Assembly (NCBI GenBank): GCA_014324045.1
Contig: JACOMY010000007.1
Location: 24,990-88,989, forward strand
Length of the DNA stretch: 64,000 nucleotides
Direction of reading: 5' to 3'
Source: Rhodospirillales bacterium
GTDB lineage: Bacteria; Pseudomonadota; Alphaproteobacteria; Kiloniellales; JACOMY01
Below the pieces are notes generated by a model that saw nothing but the letters and a program-made list of their open reading frames with translations, searched no databases and was not told the DNA's origin. The position numbers were made by a program, and so were the translations under genes. This document shows positions 42,848-53,159 of this stretch, piece after piece. The number at the start of each line of letters is the position of its first letter. Within the stretch, counting starts at the first letter, position 1.

Positions 42848-44242
42848 ATGATCATTCCGGTAATTCTTTGCGGCGGTTCGGGCACCCGGCTCTGGCCGCT
42901 GTCGCGCAAGTCCTATCCTAAGCAGTTGGTCGACGCCCTGGGTCCGCTGTCGCTGTTCCAGGAGACCGCCAGCCGCGCCGCCGGCGGCCCCTTCGGTAAG
43001 CCCATCGTGATTGCCGGCGACGACTACCGCTTCTTGATCGCCGAGCAGTTGAAAACTAAGGGCATTGAGGCCGACATCGTGCTAGAGCCGGAGGGCCGCG
43101 ACACCTTCCCGGCGATCGTCGCCGCGGCGGTGCTGGCGACCAAGCGCAGCCCCGAGGCCAGCGTGCTAGTCATGCCCTCCGACCACGTGATCGCCGACAC
43201 CGTTGCCTTCCAGGCCGCCGCCGAAGAGGCCGGCAGGGCAGCCGAGGCCGGCGACATCGTCACCTTCGGCATCGCCCCGACGCGGCCGGCGACCGAATAC
43301 GGCTATATCCGGCCCGGCGAGAGTCTCGCCGTCGGCAAGCGGATCGAGACCTTTCTGGAGAAGCCCGACGCCGGGACTGCCAAGCGCCTGATCGAAGAAG
43401 GCTGCCTATGGAACAGCGGGCTCTTCTGCTTCAAGGCCGGGGCCCTGCTGACCGCCGCCGAGGCGCTGAACGGCGACAGCGTCGCCGCCGTGCGCGCCGG
43501 CGTCGCCGAAATAAAGTCTGATCTGGATTACTTGCGCCTAGGCGAGTCCTTCCGCAAGGCGCGCAAGATATCCTTCGACTATGCGGTGATGGAGCAGCTG
43601 GCGGACCGGGCCGTCATCCCGGTCAGCTTCCCCTGGTCCGACGTCGGCGACTGGCGCGAACTCTGGAACATGAGCTTGCAGGACGCGGACGGTAATGTGG
43701 CGGTGGGCGACGTCCGTCTGCAAGGTGTGACCGGCAGCTATGTCCGTGCGTCCGGCCGCCTGGTCTGCGTGCTGGGGCTGGAGGGCGTGGCGGTGATCGA
43801 CACCCCCGATGCGGTCCTGGTCGCCGCTTTGGACAAGGCCCAGCAGGTCAAGGCCCTGGCTCAATCCCTGGACCGGGAAGGCCGCGAAGAGGCTAAAGTG
43901 CACAGCCGCGTCTACCGCCCCTGGGGATGGTACCAGACCGTCGATCTGGGCGGCCGCTTCCGGGTAAAGCGTATCGGCGTGACGCCAGGCCGGCAGCTCT
44001 CGCTGCAAAAGCATTTCCACCGCGCCGAGCATTGGGTCGTGGTCCAGGGCACGGCGGAGGTGCGGGTGGACGACAAGGTCTCTATCGTGCGCGAGAACGA
44101 GTCGGTCTTCATCCCCATGGGCAGTGTGCACCGCCTGACCAACCCCGGCCGCATTCCGGTCGAATTGATCGAGGTGCAGACCGGTGCCTATCTGGAAGAG
44201 GACGACATCGTCCGCCTGCAAGACGATTTCGGCCGCGCGTGA
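42848..44242 (+). CDS. manC: Mannose-1-phosphate guanylyltransferase / mannose-6-phosphate isomerase (bifunctional)
   Basis: Translation from ATG 42848 (MIIPVILCGGSGTRLWPLSR), behind GAGGA, gives 464 residues; the earlier GTG start of the track is unnecessary. The N-terminal guanylyltransferase has CGGSGTRLWPLSRKSYPKQ and FLEKPD; the C-terminal cupin isomerase has QKHFHRAEHWVVVQGTAEV. It makes GDP-mannose for Gmd. It closes the operon, 70 bases after fcl. Confidence 0.95.
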   Translation: MIIPVILCGGSGTRLWPLSRKSYPKQLVDALGPLSLFQETASRAAGGPFGKPIVIAGDDYRFLIAEQLKTKGIEADIVLEPEGRDTFPAIVAAAVLATKRSPEASVLVMPSDHVIADTVAFQAAAEEAGRAAEAGDIVTFGIAPTRPATEYGYIRPGESLAVGKRIETFLEKPDAGTAKRLIEEGCLWNSGLFCFKAGALLTAAEALNGDSVAAVRAGVAEIKSDLDYLRLGESFRKARKISFDYAVMEQLADRAVIPVSFPWSDVGDWRELWNMSLQDADGNVAVGDVRLQGVTGSYVRASGRLVCVLGLEGVAVIDTPDAVLVAALDKAQQVKALAQSLDREGREEAKVHSRVYRPWGWYQTVDLGGRFRVKRIGVTPGRQLSLQKHFHRAEHWVVVQGTAEVRVDDKVSIVRENESVFIPMGSVHRLTNPGRIPVELIEVQTGAYLEEDDIVRLQDDFGRA

Positions 44243-44281
44243 GCCGGTGCGTGCGCCGGCCGGGGCGGGGCAAAAATTTGC

Positions 44282-44311
44282 TTGACAACCGGCGGCCGGA
44301 GGCGGTACTCT
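44282..44311 (+). promoter_or_regulatory. Sigma-70 promoter for the surface lipoprotein gene
   Basis: TTGACA at 44282 is a perfect -35 box, followed after 18 bases by TACTCT. It is about 40 bases upstream of the lipoprotein start. Confidence 0.55.
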
Positions 44312-44350
44312 CTCCCGGAAAAGAAACTGCTTTAACTGGGAGTGAACACC

Positions 44351-45193
44351 GTGAAACGCTTTGTCTCGATCGCAACAACCCTTTTTCTGGCGTGCAGCCT
44401 GTCGGCCTGTGGGGGGGGGAGCAGTAACCCATCCGGGGGGAGCAGTAACCCATCCGCTGCTTCAAGAAACTTTGCAAGCTTGGACACCCTTATCTCGGCA
44501 AGAATGCATCAAGTATTCCAAGGTTCCCCTATTACCCTCAATCCTTCATGTGTGGGGAATACGTGCCAATTCCAATCCGAATTGGGAGATAGTGCCCCAC
44601 TTGACACTAGTATTTTTAACCTCAGCGTCGAAGCTACGGGATTCCGCATGATAGAATACCGTATCGTCTCGGAGGACAACGGCATCACGTTCCGGGAAGG
44701 ACGAAGCATACAAGTCCTTAGCCCGAATTTCCTGACTTATGGCGGCTGGATGGACCACGCGGTCTTCCAAGTGTCAACGAACCACAGACCGGAAGCCGGT
44801 CAGGCTAATGGGCGGAGTGCAGAGGCGGGTGGCGATCTCACAGGGTCGTCTCCGGCTGCCGACGCGACATGGCGCGGCGCGATGGTCGGGACAGTGGCAA
44901 CTGGCGCTCGCGCTATCCTGCAAGGAGATGCGGAATTGGTCTACAGCCTTGAGGACAGCCAGCTCGACGCCACCTTCAGCAACATCGAGAACCGGGACAA
45001 CAATAACCGCCCTCACTCTGTGGAGACGATCCGCTTCACCGATGTGCCGGTTGACGCCGGTGGCACTTATGAAGACAGGCAATCTGCTGACGATTACATC
45101 CAGGGCTTTTTTGCCGGTCCGAACCAGGCGGAAACTGTCGGCGTCTTCGAAAAGGAGAACATCGTCGGGGCCTTTGGGGCCAGGAAGCAGTAG
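44351..45193 (+). CDS. Surface lipoprotein, transferrin-binding-protein-like beta-barrel fold
   Basis: The preferred start is GTG 44351 ([20 protein letters not shown]), eight bases after GGGAG; the track's GTG 44342 is possible. A lipobox LSAC directs lipid attachment. The Cys is followed by a G-rich, Ser-Asn-Pro-Ser linker encoded by a G9 run and a 21-bp repeat. The C-terminal part ends [21 protein letters not shown] then [10 protein letters not shown], the ending typical of TbpB-like and factor-H-binding-type lipoprotein barrels. A role in metal or host/surface-ligand binding is possible, but no receptor gene is adjacent. Its GC content is lower than its neighbours. Confidence 0.7.
   Translation: MKRFVSIATTLFLACSLSACGGGSSNPSGGSSNPSAASRNFASLDTLISARMHQVFQGSPITLNPSCVGNTCQFQSELGDSAPLDTSIFNLSVEATGFRMIEYRIVSEDNGITFREGRSIQVLSPNFLTYGGWMDHAVFQVSTNHRPEAGQANGRSAEAGGDLTGSSPAADATWRGAMVGTVATGARAILQGDAELVYSLEDSQLDATFSNIENRDNNNRPHSVETIRFTDVPVDAGGTYEDRQSADDYIQGFFAGPNQAETVGVFEKENIVGAFGARKQ
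44411..44455 (+). repeat. G9 homopolymer and 21-bp tandem repeat in the lipoprotein linker
   Basis: Nine consecutive G bases at 44411-44419 code the three Gly after the lipobox Cys. They are followed by two copies of a 21-bp unit coding SSNPSGG. Slippage in the G run would change the frame; gain or loss of the 21-bp unit would not. Confidence 0.8.
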
Positions 45194-45276
45194 GCGCCGA
45201 TCCTCCGACGCCCGGCTTCGGTCGGCCTGTAGCCCTCCGGGCTTGCCTTCCTGGCGCACAGCCCTTATCGAGCGCC

Positions 45277-46401
45277 ATGGCAGAGTCGGAAGAGGCAGAA
45301 GCCTTGGCCCCGCCGGCCGAGCGCCGGGAGCAGGATTTGATCGGGCTTTCGCGTAAGGCCTTGGCGGCAGAAGTGGCAGCCCTGGGGGAGCCGGCTTTTC
45401 GCGCGCGCCAGCTTTGGCAATGGCTCTACGGCAAGGGCGCCACCGATTTCGAGGCCATGACCTCGCTGTCCAAGACCTTCCGCGCCAAGCTGGCCGGGGG
45501 CTACCGGATCTCCCGGCCCGAAGTCTGCGAAGCGCTGCTGTCGAAAGACGGCACCCGCAAGTGGCTGCTGCAGCTGGCCGGCGGCCACCGGGTGGAGACG
45601 GTGCATATCCCCGATGGGGAACGCGGCACGCTTTGCGTCTCCAGCCAGGTCGGCTGCACCCTCACCTGCCGCTTCTGCCACACCGGCACCCAACGTCTGG
45701 TGCGCAACTTGACAGCCGCGGAGATCGTGGGCCAGGTCCTGCTGGCCAAGGACCGCTTCGGGGAATGGCCGGCCTCCAGGCCCGGGCGGGCCGTCACCAA
45801 CCTGGTCTTCATGGGCATGGGCGAACCGCTCTATAATTTCGAGAACGTCGCCGAAGCCATCCACATCCTGCGCGACGGCGAGGGCTTGGGGATCTCCAAG
45901 CGCAAGATCACCCTGTCGACCGCCGGCGTGGTGCCGGCGATGCAGCGCTGCGGCGAGGAGCTGGGCGTGAATCTCGCCGTCTCGCTCCACGCCGCGACCG
46001 ACGAGATCCGCGACCGGATCGTGCCCTTGAACCGCAAGTACCCGCTGGCGGAACTGATCGCCGCCTGCCGCGACTATCCCGGCCTGCACAATGCCCGGCG
46101 CATCACCTTCGAATACGTGATGCTACAAGACGTCAACGACAGCGACCGCGATGCGGAGGGTCTGGCCCGCCTGATCGAGGGCATTCCGGCCAAAACCAAC
46201 CTGATCCCCTTCAACCCCTGGCCGGGCGCGCCCTACCGCTGCTCGGCGCCGGAGCGGGTGCGCCGCTTCGCCCGGATCCTGAACGGCGCCGGCTTGGCCG
46301 CTCCCGTACGCACCCCGCGCGGCCAGGACATCATGGCCGCCTGCGGCCAACTGAAGAGCGCCAGCGAGCGGCTGCGCCGAAGCCGGCGCCAGGCTGCCTG
46401 A
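45277..46401 (+). CDS. rlmN: Dual-specificity 23S rRNA/tRNA adenine C2-methyltransferase RlmN
   Basis: The 374-residue radical-SAM enzyme has the cluster motif [12 protein letters not shown] (CxxxCxxC), [14 protein letters not shown], and the C-terminal catalytic Cys in DIMAACGQL. It methylates A2503 of 23S rRNA and A37 of some tRNAs. ATG 45277 has a weak ribosome site. It converges with pheA. Confidence 0.96.
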   Translation: MAESEEAEALAPPAERREQDLIGLSRKALAAEVAALGEPAFRARQLWQWLYGKGATDFEAMTSLSKTFRAKLAGGYRISRPEVCEALLSKDGTRKWLLQLAGGHRVETVHIPDGERGTLCVSSQVGCTLTCRFCHTGTQRLVRNLTAAEIVGQVLLAKDRFGEWPASRPGRAVTNLVFMGMGEPLYNFENVAEAIHILRDGEGLGISKRKITLSTAGVVPAMQRCGEELGVNLAVSLHAATDEIRDRIVPLNRKYPLAELIAACRDYPGLHNARRITFEYVMLQDVNDSDRDAEGLARLIEGIPAKTNLIPFNPWPGAPYRCSAPERVRRFARILNGAGLAAPVRTPRGQDIMAACGQLKSASERLRRSRRQAA

Positions 46402-46418
46402 ACTACCTTCCGCGCCCC

Positions 46419-47282
46419 TCAAGTCGCGGGCTGTCCCTGTCGGAAGGGATGGGCCGGATAGACGCCCAGAACCCGCACCTCGCGGCTGAAGAAGGAGAGT
46501 TCCTCCAGGGCCAGGCGGACCGGGCGCATGTCGGGATGGCCCTCGATGTCGGCGTAAAACTGGGCGACGGTGAAGTTGCCGTCGATGATGTAGCTCTCCA
46601 GCTTGGCGATGTTGACGCCGTTGGTGGCGAAGCCGCCCAGGGCCTTGTACAGCGCCGCCGGCACCGAACGTACCCGGAAGACGAAGGAGGTCACGATCGG
46701 CCCCTCGTCGGACGGCGGATCGCTCGGCTCGGCCGCCATGATCACGAAGCGCGTGGTGTTGTCGGCGCTGTCGTTGATGTCGCCGTCGAGCAGCGCCAGC
46801 CCGTAGATCTCGGCGGCGAGGCGGGGAGCGATGGCACCGACGCTTGGGTCCCCCAGCTCCTTGATGCTGCGGGCGGCACCGGCGGTGTCGGCCACGATCT
46901 CGCGCTCCAGGCCACGGTCGCGCAGATAGCCGCGGCACTGCGAGAGGGCCTGCACGTGGCTGCGCACGCGCTTTAGGCCGGAGAGTGCGGTCCCCGGCAA
47001 GCCCAACAGCTGGTGACGGATCGCCTGAAAGTGCTCGCCGACGATATGCAGCCCCGATTCCGGCAGCAGATGATGGATGTCGGCGACCCGCCCGGCACTT
47101 GAGTTGTCGATGGGAATCATCGCCAGCGCGGCACGGCCCTCTTGCACCGCGGCAAAGGCCTCCTCGAAGGAGGTACAAGGCAGGGTTTCCATGCCGGGAT
47201 AGCAGCTACGGCAAGCCATGTCGGAGTTCGCTCCGGCAAAGCCCTGGAAAGCAATGCGCCCCTCGGCGCCGGATAATGACAT
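46419..47282 (-). CDS. pheA: Prephenate dehydratase
   Basis: The 287-residue protein has the catalytic domain (IAFQGFAGANSDMA, IPIDNSSAGRVADIHHLL, NTTRFVIMA) and an ACT regulatory domain with the phenylalanine-binding ESYIIDGNFTVAQFYADIEG. It makes phenylpyruvate and is probably feedback-inhibited by Phe. It follows kdsB on the minus strand after 96 bases. The kdsB-pheA pairing is common in Rhodospirillales. Confidence 0.95.
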   Translation of the reverse strand: MSLSGAEGRIAFQGFAGANSDMACRSCYPGMETLPCTSFEEAFAAVQEGRAALAMIPIDNSSAGRVADIHHLLPESGLHIVGEHFQAIRHQLLGLPGTALSGLKRVRSHVQALSQCRGYLRDRGLEREIVADTAGAARSIKELGDPSVGAIAPRLAAEIYGLALLDGDINDSADNTTRFVIMAAEPSDPPSDEGPIVTSFVFRVRSVPAALYKALGGFATNGVNIAKLESYIIDGNFTVAQFYADIEGHPDMRPVRLALEELSFFSREVRVLGVYPAHPFRQGQPAT

Positions 47283-47346
47283 CGGTACTCTCTATTTATC
47301 TAACTTTACGCGAAAACGCTCCCATCGGCGGCGGGTGCCGAGGGGG

Positions 47347-47378
47347 CTGCCCAGGGGACTGCCCAGGGGACTGCAGGG
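47347..47378. repeat. 12-bp tandem repeat after kdsB
   Basis: CTGCCCAGGGGA occurs twice in direct succession (47347-47370) and a third, shortened copy follows to 47378, immediately before the kdsB stop. It lies in the kdsB-pheA gap and may form weak stems. Confidence 0.6.
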
Positions 47379-48137
47379 TCAGCGGCCCAGGATCTGCCGT
47401 GCGCGCTCCAGGTCGGCCGCAGTATCGACACCCAGCGGAACCGAGTCAACGAGGGCCACATCGATGCGCATGCCGGCCTCCAGCGCACGTAGTTGTTCCA
47501 AACTTTCGCGCTGTTCCAAGGGCGAGGGCGGCAGCGCCACGAAGCGCTCCAGGGCGGCACGGCGGTAGGCATAGATGCCGATGTGATGGAAGAGCGCGCG
47601 CCGGTCCTCCTCGCCGGTCCAGGGAATCGGCGCGCGCGAAAAATAGAGTGCGCGGGCTATGCGGCGTTCCGCAGAGAGCGGCGCTGCGATCTTCACCACG
47701 TTGGGATTGCTGCGCTCCTGCACGTCGTCGATGCGGGCGGCCAAGGTGCCGATGTCACAGGTCGCCTCCGCCAGCGGTCCAAGCGCCAGGACGATGTCCT
47801 CCGGCGGCAGGGTCGGCAAGTCGCCTTGCAGGTTCACCACGACGTCGTACCGGCGCCCGGGGTCGAGGTGCTGCAGCGCTTGCTGGACGCGGTCGGAGCC
47901 GGACGGCAGGTCGGGGTCGGTCATGACGGCGGTACCGCCGGCTGCGGTCACCGCCCGGGCAACGGCCTCTTCGGGGCAGGCGACGGCTACCGGCCCCACC
48001 CCGGCCGCCTGTGCGCGCTCAAGCACGTGGACGATCATCGGCTTGCCGGCGATCGTGGCGAGCGGCTTACCGGGGAGCCGGGTGGAGGCCAGTCTGGCCG
48101 GAATCAGGACGATCGGACGCAAGGAAGCATTCCTCAA
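47379..48137 (-). CDS. kdsB: 3-deoxy-manno-octulosonate cytidylyltransferase
   Basis: The 252-residue protein begins with [20 protein letters not shown] and has [17 protein letters not shown], the nucleotide-binding and metal-binding segments of CMP-KDO synthetase. It activates KDO for lipopolysaccharide core synthesis. It is divergent from the cytochrome gene and upstream of pheA. Confidence 0.96.
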   Translation of the reverse strand: MRNASLRPIVLIPARLASTRLPGKPLATIAGKPMIVHVLERAQAAGVGPVAVACPEEAVARAVTAAGGTAVMTDPDLPSGSDRVQQALQHLDPGRRYDVVVNLQGDLPTLPPEDIVLALGPLAEATCDIGTLAARIDDVQERSNPNVVKIAAPLSAERRIARALYFSRAPIPWTGEEDRRALFHHIGIYAYRRAALERFVALPPSPLEQRESLEQLRALEAGMRIDVALVDSVPLGVDTAADLERARQILGR

Positions 48138-48309
48138 AAGGCTTCGCCGGAAGGGCCCGGAACGGTAAGGACGATTGCTTTACCGGGTGTGGGCCGCCAG
48201 ACTAGCGCTTTGCGGCGTTCTGTCGAGTTGATGCCTGCCCGGGGCAGGCATAACGTCAGCAGGCATAATACGCCAGCCAAGATCAGGATCGCGTAGAGGC
48301 CCAAGCCAG

Positions 48310-49338
48310 ATGTCCTTAGAAGTGAACAAGATTGCCGCCGCCGTCTTGACCGGGGGTATCGTCGCCATGCTCAGCGGATTTGTGGCGGGTAAGCTCTATC
48401 ATCCGGAAACCTTGGAAGAGCCCGCATACAAAATTGCCCTGCCAGAAGGCGGCGGCGAGGACAGGGGCGGCCCGCCGAAGGAAGAATCGATCCTGCCGCT
48501 GCTGGCTAACGCAAACCCGGAGGCCGGTGCGAAGGCCGCCACCGCCTGTAAAGCCTGCCACAGCTTCGAAGACGGTGGCCCGAACAAGCTCGGCCCGAAC
48601 CTCTGGGGCATCGTCGGCTCCGAACCGGCGGACGTTGCGGGCTATCGCTTCTCCGATGCGCTAAACAAGCTGAAGCAGGAAGGCAAGACCTGGACCTACG
48701 AGGACCTGGACCGCTTTCTCAAGAATCCCGGCAGCTACGCGCCCGGCACCAAGATGGCCTATGCCGGCATGAAGCCGATCGGCAAGCGGGCCGACCTCAT
48801 CGCCTACCTGCGCACTCTCAGCACAGACCCGGTCCCGCTGCCGACCGCCGCGGAGATCGGGGAGGCCGCCGCGGCATCCAAGACCGAAGAGCCGGCTGAG
48901 GAGACCCAGGTTGCCGTGGCCGCTGCGGCGCCGGTGAGCGACGACAAGGCCACAGCGGCGGGCGGTGGCGGTTCGGAGCTGGCCAGGATGATTGAGGACG
49001 GCGACATCGCCGCCGGCAAGAAGGTCGCGCGCAAGTGCATCGCCTGCCACAGCTTCGAGGAAGGCGGCCCGAACAAGGTCGGTCCAAACCTCTACAACAT
49101 CATCGGCGCCGTCGCCGGCAAAGGGCACGACTACAAGTTCTCCAAGGCCTTGGAGGCCAAGGGCACCGAAGGTTTCACCTGGACCTACGAGCACTTGGAT
49201 GCCTTCATCGAGGCGCCGAAGAAATATATTCCCGGCAGCAAGATGGCCTTCGCCGGTGTGCGTAAAGCTGAGCAACGCGCCGACCTTATTGCATATATCC
49301 GCAGTTTGGCCAAAAACCCGCCGCCCTTGCCGAAGTAA
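48310..49338 (+). CDS. Membrane-anchored dihaem cytochrome c with duplicated c552-type domain
   Basis: The 342-residue protein has an N-terminal anchor (IAAAVLTGGIVAMLSGFVAG) and two copies of a small class I cytochrome domain: CKACHSFEDGGPNKLGPNLW with KMAYAGM, and CIACHSFEEGGPNKVGPNLY with KMAFAG. They are joined by an Ala/Glu-rich linker. CxxCH binds each haem and the Met in KMA is the usual axial ligand. The single-domain relative (CycM/c552) carries electrons from bc1 to oxidase; this fused form may bridge longer distances in the periplasm. Starts at ATG 48310. Confidence 0.9.
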   Translation: MSLEVNKIAAAVLTGGIVAMLSGFVAGKLYHPETLEEPAYKIALPEGGGEDRGGPPKEESILPLLANANPEAGAKAATACKACHSFEDGGPNKLGPNLWGIVGSEPADVAGYRFSDALNKLKQEGKTWTYEDLDRFLKNPGSYAPGTKMAYAGMKPIGKRADLIAYLRTLSTDPVPLPTAAEIGEAAAASKTEEPAEETQVAVAAAAPVSDDKATAAGGGGSELARMIEDGDIAAGKKVARKCIACHSFEEGGPNKVGPNLYNIIGAVAGKGHDYKFSKALEAKGTEGFTWTYEHLDAFIEAPKKYIPGSKMAFAGVRKAEQRADLIAYIRSLAKNPPPLPK

Positions 49339-49376
49339 TTGGCCACCGTTCAGCGGCAGACAGAAGATAGGTCGGC

Positions 49377-50159
49377 ATGACGGAGCCCAGCCCGCCGGAA
49401 TTCATCGGATTCGCCCACCGCCTGGCCGACAGGGCCGGCGCGATAGCCTTGGAGCACTTCCGGGCACCGCTCGACGTCGAGCGCAAAGGCGATCGCTCAC
49501 CGGTTACCATCGCCGACCGCAGCGCCGAAGAGGCACTGCGGGCGATGGTAGCCGAAACCTATCCCGGCCACGGCGTGGTGGGCGAGGAGTTCGGACCGTA
49601 TCAACCCGATGCCGAATTCGTCTGGGTCTTCGACCCGATCGACGGTACGCGCGCCTTCGTCAGCGGCAATCCCCAGTTCGGCAACCTATTGGCTTTGCTC
49701 CAGGGCGGCGTGCCGGTGCTGGGCGTTATCAACATGCCGGCCCAGCAGGAGCGATGGCTGGGCGCACGCGGCCGAGGCGTGCAGCATCGTGACCCCTCCG
49801 GCGCGCGCCCAGTGCAGGTTCGTGCCTGTCCAAGACTGGAGCAAGCGATTTTCCGCACCCACGTTCTGGTGCTGAACGAACCGGAGGTCTTTCGGCGGGT
49901 GCATGGCAGCGTGGGCGATACCCTGTTCGGCGGCGACTGCTTCGCCTTTGCACAGATTGCCAGTGGCTGGCTGGATATCGTGATCGATGCTGGCCTCGGA
50001 ACCTTCGACTACCTGCCCCTAGTTAACGTGGTGGAAGAAGCCGGCGGCCGCATTACCGATTGGTTGGGCGCGCCCTTGAGCCTGGAATCGGAGGGGCGTG
50101 TGCTGGCGGTGGGCGATCCGGCGCTGCTTGCACAAGCCGTGGATCTGCTGGCCGCATGA
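49377..50159 (+). CDS. hisN: Histidinol-phosphatase, inositol-monophosphatase family
   Basis: The 260-residue protein has the metal-site motifs GVVGEEFG and WVFDPIDGTRAFVSGNPQFG, and a C-terminal DIVIDAGLGTFDYLPLVNVV. Within the family, GTRAF and the ending FDYLPLVNVVEEAGG point to histidinol-phosphatase HisN rather than inositol phosphatase. It would make histidinol in histidine synthesis. Its TGA overlaps the ATG of yejA. Confidence 0.85.
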   Translation: MTEPSPPEFIGFAHRLADRAGAIALEHFRAPLDVERKGDRSPVTIADRSAEEALRAMVAETYPGHGVVGEEFGPYQPDAEFVWVFDPIDGTRAFVSGNPQFGNLLALLQGGVPVLGVINMPAQQERWLGARGRGVQHRDPSGARPVQVRACPRLEQAIFRTHVLVLNEPEVFRRVHGSVGDTLFGGDCFAFAQIASGWLDIVIDAGLGTFDYLPLVNVVEEAGGRITDWLGAPLSLESEGRVLAVGDPALLAQAVDLLAA

Positions 50160-52066
50160 GCCGCCGGGTAACCCGAAGACGGGCCCTGGGCTTGCTCGGC
50201 ATGGCCTCCCTACCGGTTTTCCCCCTTCGCTCAATCGGGGCCGGCGAGCTTTTGCCGCCGGATCTGGCCGGACAGGACATGACGCCGGTCCGATCGTTGC
50301 ATGCCCTCACCCTGCATGGCGAACCGCGCTATCCGGCCGACTTCTCCAACTTTGCCTATACCAACCCCGATGCTCCCAAGGGCGGCCGCCTGATTCAAGG
50401 GGCCAGCGGCGGCTTCGACAGCTTCAATCCCTTCATTGCCAAGGGCCATCCGGCGGCCGGCGTAGGGCTTTCCATCGATACGCTGATGGTAAGCAGTGGC
50501 GATGAGGCCTTCAGCAAGTACGGGCTCTTCGCCAGGGAAGTCCGGCTTCCCAAGGATTCGACATGGGTCGAGTTTCGCCTGCACGACTTCGCCCATTGGC
50601 ACGACGGTGCGCCCATGACGGCGGAGGATGTGGTCTGGTCCTTCGAGTTTCTGACCCGGAAGGGCCATCCGCAGTTTCGCTTCTACTACGAGAGCGTGAC
50701 AAAGGCGGAGGTCTTGGCCAAGGATCTGGTCCGCTTCACCTTCGCGCCGGGCGAAAACCGCGAGCTGCCAGCCATCGTCGGTGAGCTTAGCATCCTGCCG
50801 AAGCACTACTGGACCAGCGGCGGGCGCGATCCGACGCAAACCTCCCTGGAACCGCCCTTGGGCAGCGGTCCCTACCGAATCGCCGACTTCGAGCCTAACC
50901 GCTTCGTCGAGTTGGAGCGGGTGACCGACTACTGGGCCAAGGAATTGCCGGTGAACCGCGGCCAGTACAACTTCGACCGAATCCGCTACGACTACTATCT
51001 GGACCCGGTGGTCGAGCGGCAGGCAATCAAGGCCGGCCGGATCGATATCCATCAGGAGACCAAGGCGGCGGACTGGATGACGGCCTACGATATTCCTGCC
51101 GTACGCAACGGGACCCTGCGCAAGGAATCCTTCGAGAGGAAGGACGTGGGCCGTATGCAGGGCTTCTGCATGAACCACCGCCGGCCCATCTTCGCCGATT
51201 CCAAGGTGCGCTGGGCCGTCTGCCATGCTTTCGACTTCGAGTGGACCAACCGCAATCTTTTCTTCGGTCTCTACGAGCGGATCGACAGCTACTTCTATCC
51301 CACCGAACTGGGCGCCCGCGGCCTGCCGAGCCCGGCCGAGCTGGAGATTCTGGAGCCCTTTCGCGACCGCCTGCCGCCGAAGGTCTTCACCGACGTCTAC
51401 AAGCCGCCCGTGTCGGACGGCAGCGGCTGGCCGCGCGCCAACCTGGAGAAGGCCCTGTCCCTGCTGGCCGAGGCCGGCTGGGCGGTCCACGATATGCAGC
51501 TGGTGAACGCCCGGACCGGTGAGCCCTTCCGCTTCGAGATCCTGCTGGTCAGCAAGTCCTTCGAGCGCATCGTGCTGCCCTTCAAGCACAATCTGGAACG
51601 CTTGGGCATGGACGTGCGCGTACGCACGGTGGATCAATCGCAGTACGTTAACCGGGTCCGCAGCTTCGATTTCGACATGACCACCCAGGTGATCGCCCAG
51701 TCCCTATCGCCCGGCAACGAGCAACGCGACTTCTGGGGCAGCGCCGCCGCCGGGCGCGAGGGCAGCCGGAATTGGGCCGGGATCGAGGATCCGGCGGTCG
51801 ACGCGTTGATCGATATCCTGATCGCTGCCCCGAACCGTCAAAGCCTGATCGACCGTACCCGCGCCTTGGACAGGGTCCTGCTCTGGGGCCATCACACGGT
51901 GCCGCAATGGACCTCCTCCAAGGCGAACTTCCTGATCTGGGACAAATTCGACTGGCCGGAGACGAGGCCGCTGCGCGGCATCGACCTTACGACCTGGTGG
52001 TACGACGAGGCCAAGGCGGAGCGGCTGCGTCAGCGCCGCCGCAGTGGCACGGCCGAGAAGAGCTGA
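50156..52066 (+). CDS. yejA: YejA-like peptide-binding protein of an ABC importer
   Basis: Started at ATG 50156, overlapping hisN by ATGA, this is 636 residues; the track extends it into hisN. The N-terminus [20 protein letters not shown] is a twin-arginine-like signal. The body is a family 5 solute-binding protein ([20 protein letters not shown], then [11 protein letters not shown]) of the YejA subgroup, which binds microcin C-like or oligopeptide ligands. It heads the yejABEF operon. Confidence 0.92.
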   Translation: MSRRVTRRRALGLLGMASLPVFPLRSIGAGELLPPDLAGQDMTPVRSLHALTLHGEPRYPADFSNFAYTNPDAPKGGRLIQGASGGFDSFNPFIAKGHPAAGVGLSIDTLMVSSGDEAFSKYGLFAREVRLPKDSTWVEFRLHDFAHWHDGAPMTAEDVVWSFEFLTRKGHPQFRFYYESVTKAEVLAKDLVRFTFAPGENRELPAIVGELSILPKHYWTSGGRDPTQTSLEPPLGSGPYRIADFEPNRFVELERVTDYWAKELPVNRGQYNFDRIRYDYYLDPVVERQAIKAGRIDIHQETKAADWMTAYDIPAVRNGTLRKESFERKDVGRMQGFCMNHRRPIFADSKVRWAVCHAFDFEWTNRNLFFGLYERIDSYFYPTELGARGLPSPAELEILEPFRDRLPPKVFTDVYKPPVSDGSGWPRANLEKALSLLAEAGWAVHDMQLVNARTGEPFRFEILLVSKSFERIVLPFKHNLERLGMDVRVRTVDQSQYVNRVRSFDFDMTTQVIAQSLSPGNEQRDFWGSAAAGREGSRNWAGIEDPAVDALIDILIAAPNRQSLIDRTRALDRVLLWGHHTVPQWTSSKANFLIWDKFDWPETRPLRGIDLTTWWYDEAKAERLRQRRRSGTAEKS

Positions 52067-52070
52067 GACC

Positions 52071-53159
52071 TTGGCGACCTATCTGATCCGCCGCCTTTTC
52101 CTGATCATCCCGACCCTCTTCGGGATCATGCTGATCAACTTTGTGATCGTGCAGGCCGCCCCCGGCGGCCCCATTGAACAGGCCATCGCCGATCTCAGCA
52201 ACATTGGCGGCGGCGCCACCGACGCCATTACCCGCGGCGGTGGCGACACCATGGACCAACGGGTGTTGGAGCAGGGCAGCGGCTATCGCGGCCGCCAGGG
52301 CCTACTGCCTGAGTACATCGCCGAATTGGAGAAGCAGTACGGCTTCGACAAGCCCTTGTTCGAGCGCTTCTTGCTGATGATGGGCGGCTATCTGACCCTC
52401 GACTTCGGCACCTCCTTCTTCCGCGATCAGCAGGTGATCGACCTGGTGATCGAGAAGATGCCGGTCTCCATCTCGCTGGGGGTCTGGACCACCCTAATCG
52501 TCTATCTGGTCTCGATCCCCCTGGGCATCCGCAAGGCGATCCGCGACGGTAGCCGCTTCGATGTCGGGACCAGTGCGGTCCTGGCCGTCGGCACCGCCAT
52601 TCCCAGTTACCTCTTCGCGGTCTTCCTGCTGGTCTTCTTCGCCGGCGGTAGTTACCTGCAGTGGTTCCCGCTGGGCGGCCTAGTCTCCGACGATTGGCAG
52701 GAAATGTCCTTAGGCCAGGGGATCGCCGACTACCTCTGGCACATGGTCCTGCCGGTGACCGCCATGGTGATCGGCGGCTTCGCCAGCCTGTCGATGCTGA
52801 CCAAGAATTCCTTCCTGGACCAGCTGCGCCTGCAATACGTGATCACCGCCAGGGCCAAGGGCCTGACCGAGCGCCGGGTGCTCTACGGTCACGTCTTCCG
52901 CAACGCCATGCTGATCGTGATCGCCGGCTTCCCGGCCGCCTTCATCGGTGTGCTCTTCACCGGCTCGCTTCTGATCGAGATCATCTTCTCACTGGACGGC
53001 CTGGGGCTCTTAGGCTTCGAGGCGGTGCTGAGGCGCGACTACAATGTCATGTTCGGGACGCTCTTCTTCTTCTCGCTGATCGGGCTGGTGCTCAACATCG
53101 TCAGCGACTTGACCTACACCTTGGTCGATCCGCGCATCGACTTCGAGCGGCGGACATGA
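52071..53159 (+). CDS. yejB: YejB-like ABC permease
   Basis: TTG 52071 gives [20 protein letters not shown], the usual YejB start, four bases after yejA; the track's GTG 52044 would overlap yejA. The 362-residue protein has six membrane segments and the coupling loop in [20 protein letters not shown]. It overlaps yejE by ATGA. Confidence 0.92.
   Translation: MATYLIRRLFLIIPTLFGIMLINFVIVQAAPGGPIEQAIADLSNIGGGATDAITRGGGDTMDQRVLEQGSGYRGRQGLLPEYIAELEKQYGFDKPLFERFLLMMGGYLTLDFGTSFFRDQQVIDLVIEKMPVSISLGVWTTLIVYLVSIPLGIRKAIRDGSRFDVGTSAVLAVGTAIPSYLFAVFLLVFFAGGSYLQWFPLGGLVSDDWQEMSLGQGIADYLWHMVLPVTAMVIGGFASLSMLTKNSFLDQLRLQYVITARAKGLTERRVLYGHVFRNAMLIVIAGFPAAFIGVLFTGSLLIEIIFSLDGLGLLGFEAVLRRDYNVMFGTLFFFSLIGLVLNIVSDLTYTLVDPRIDFERRT

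Noticed and set aside
44411-44455. Repeats considered as a CRISPR-like array
   Set aside because: Only two short units, in frame within a lipoprotein gene, with no spacers; no CRISPR array or cas gene was seen anywhere in the window.
47347-47378. 12-bp tandem repeat considered as an origin iteron or regulatory array
   Set aside because: Only 2.6 copies, GC-rich, at the 3' end of kdsB with no AT-rich partner or replication gene; probably a slippage product.
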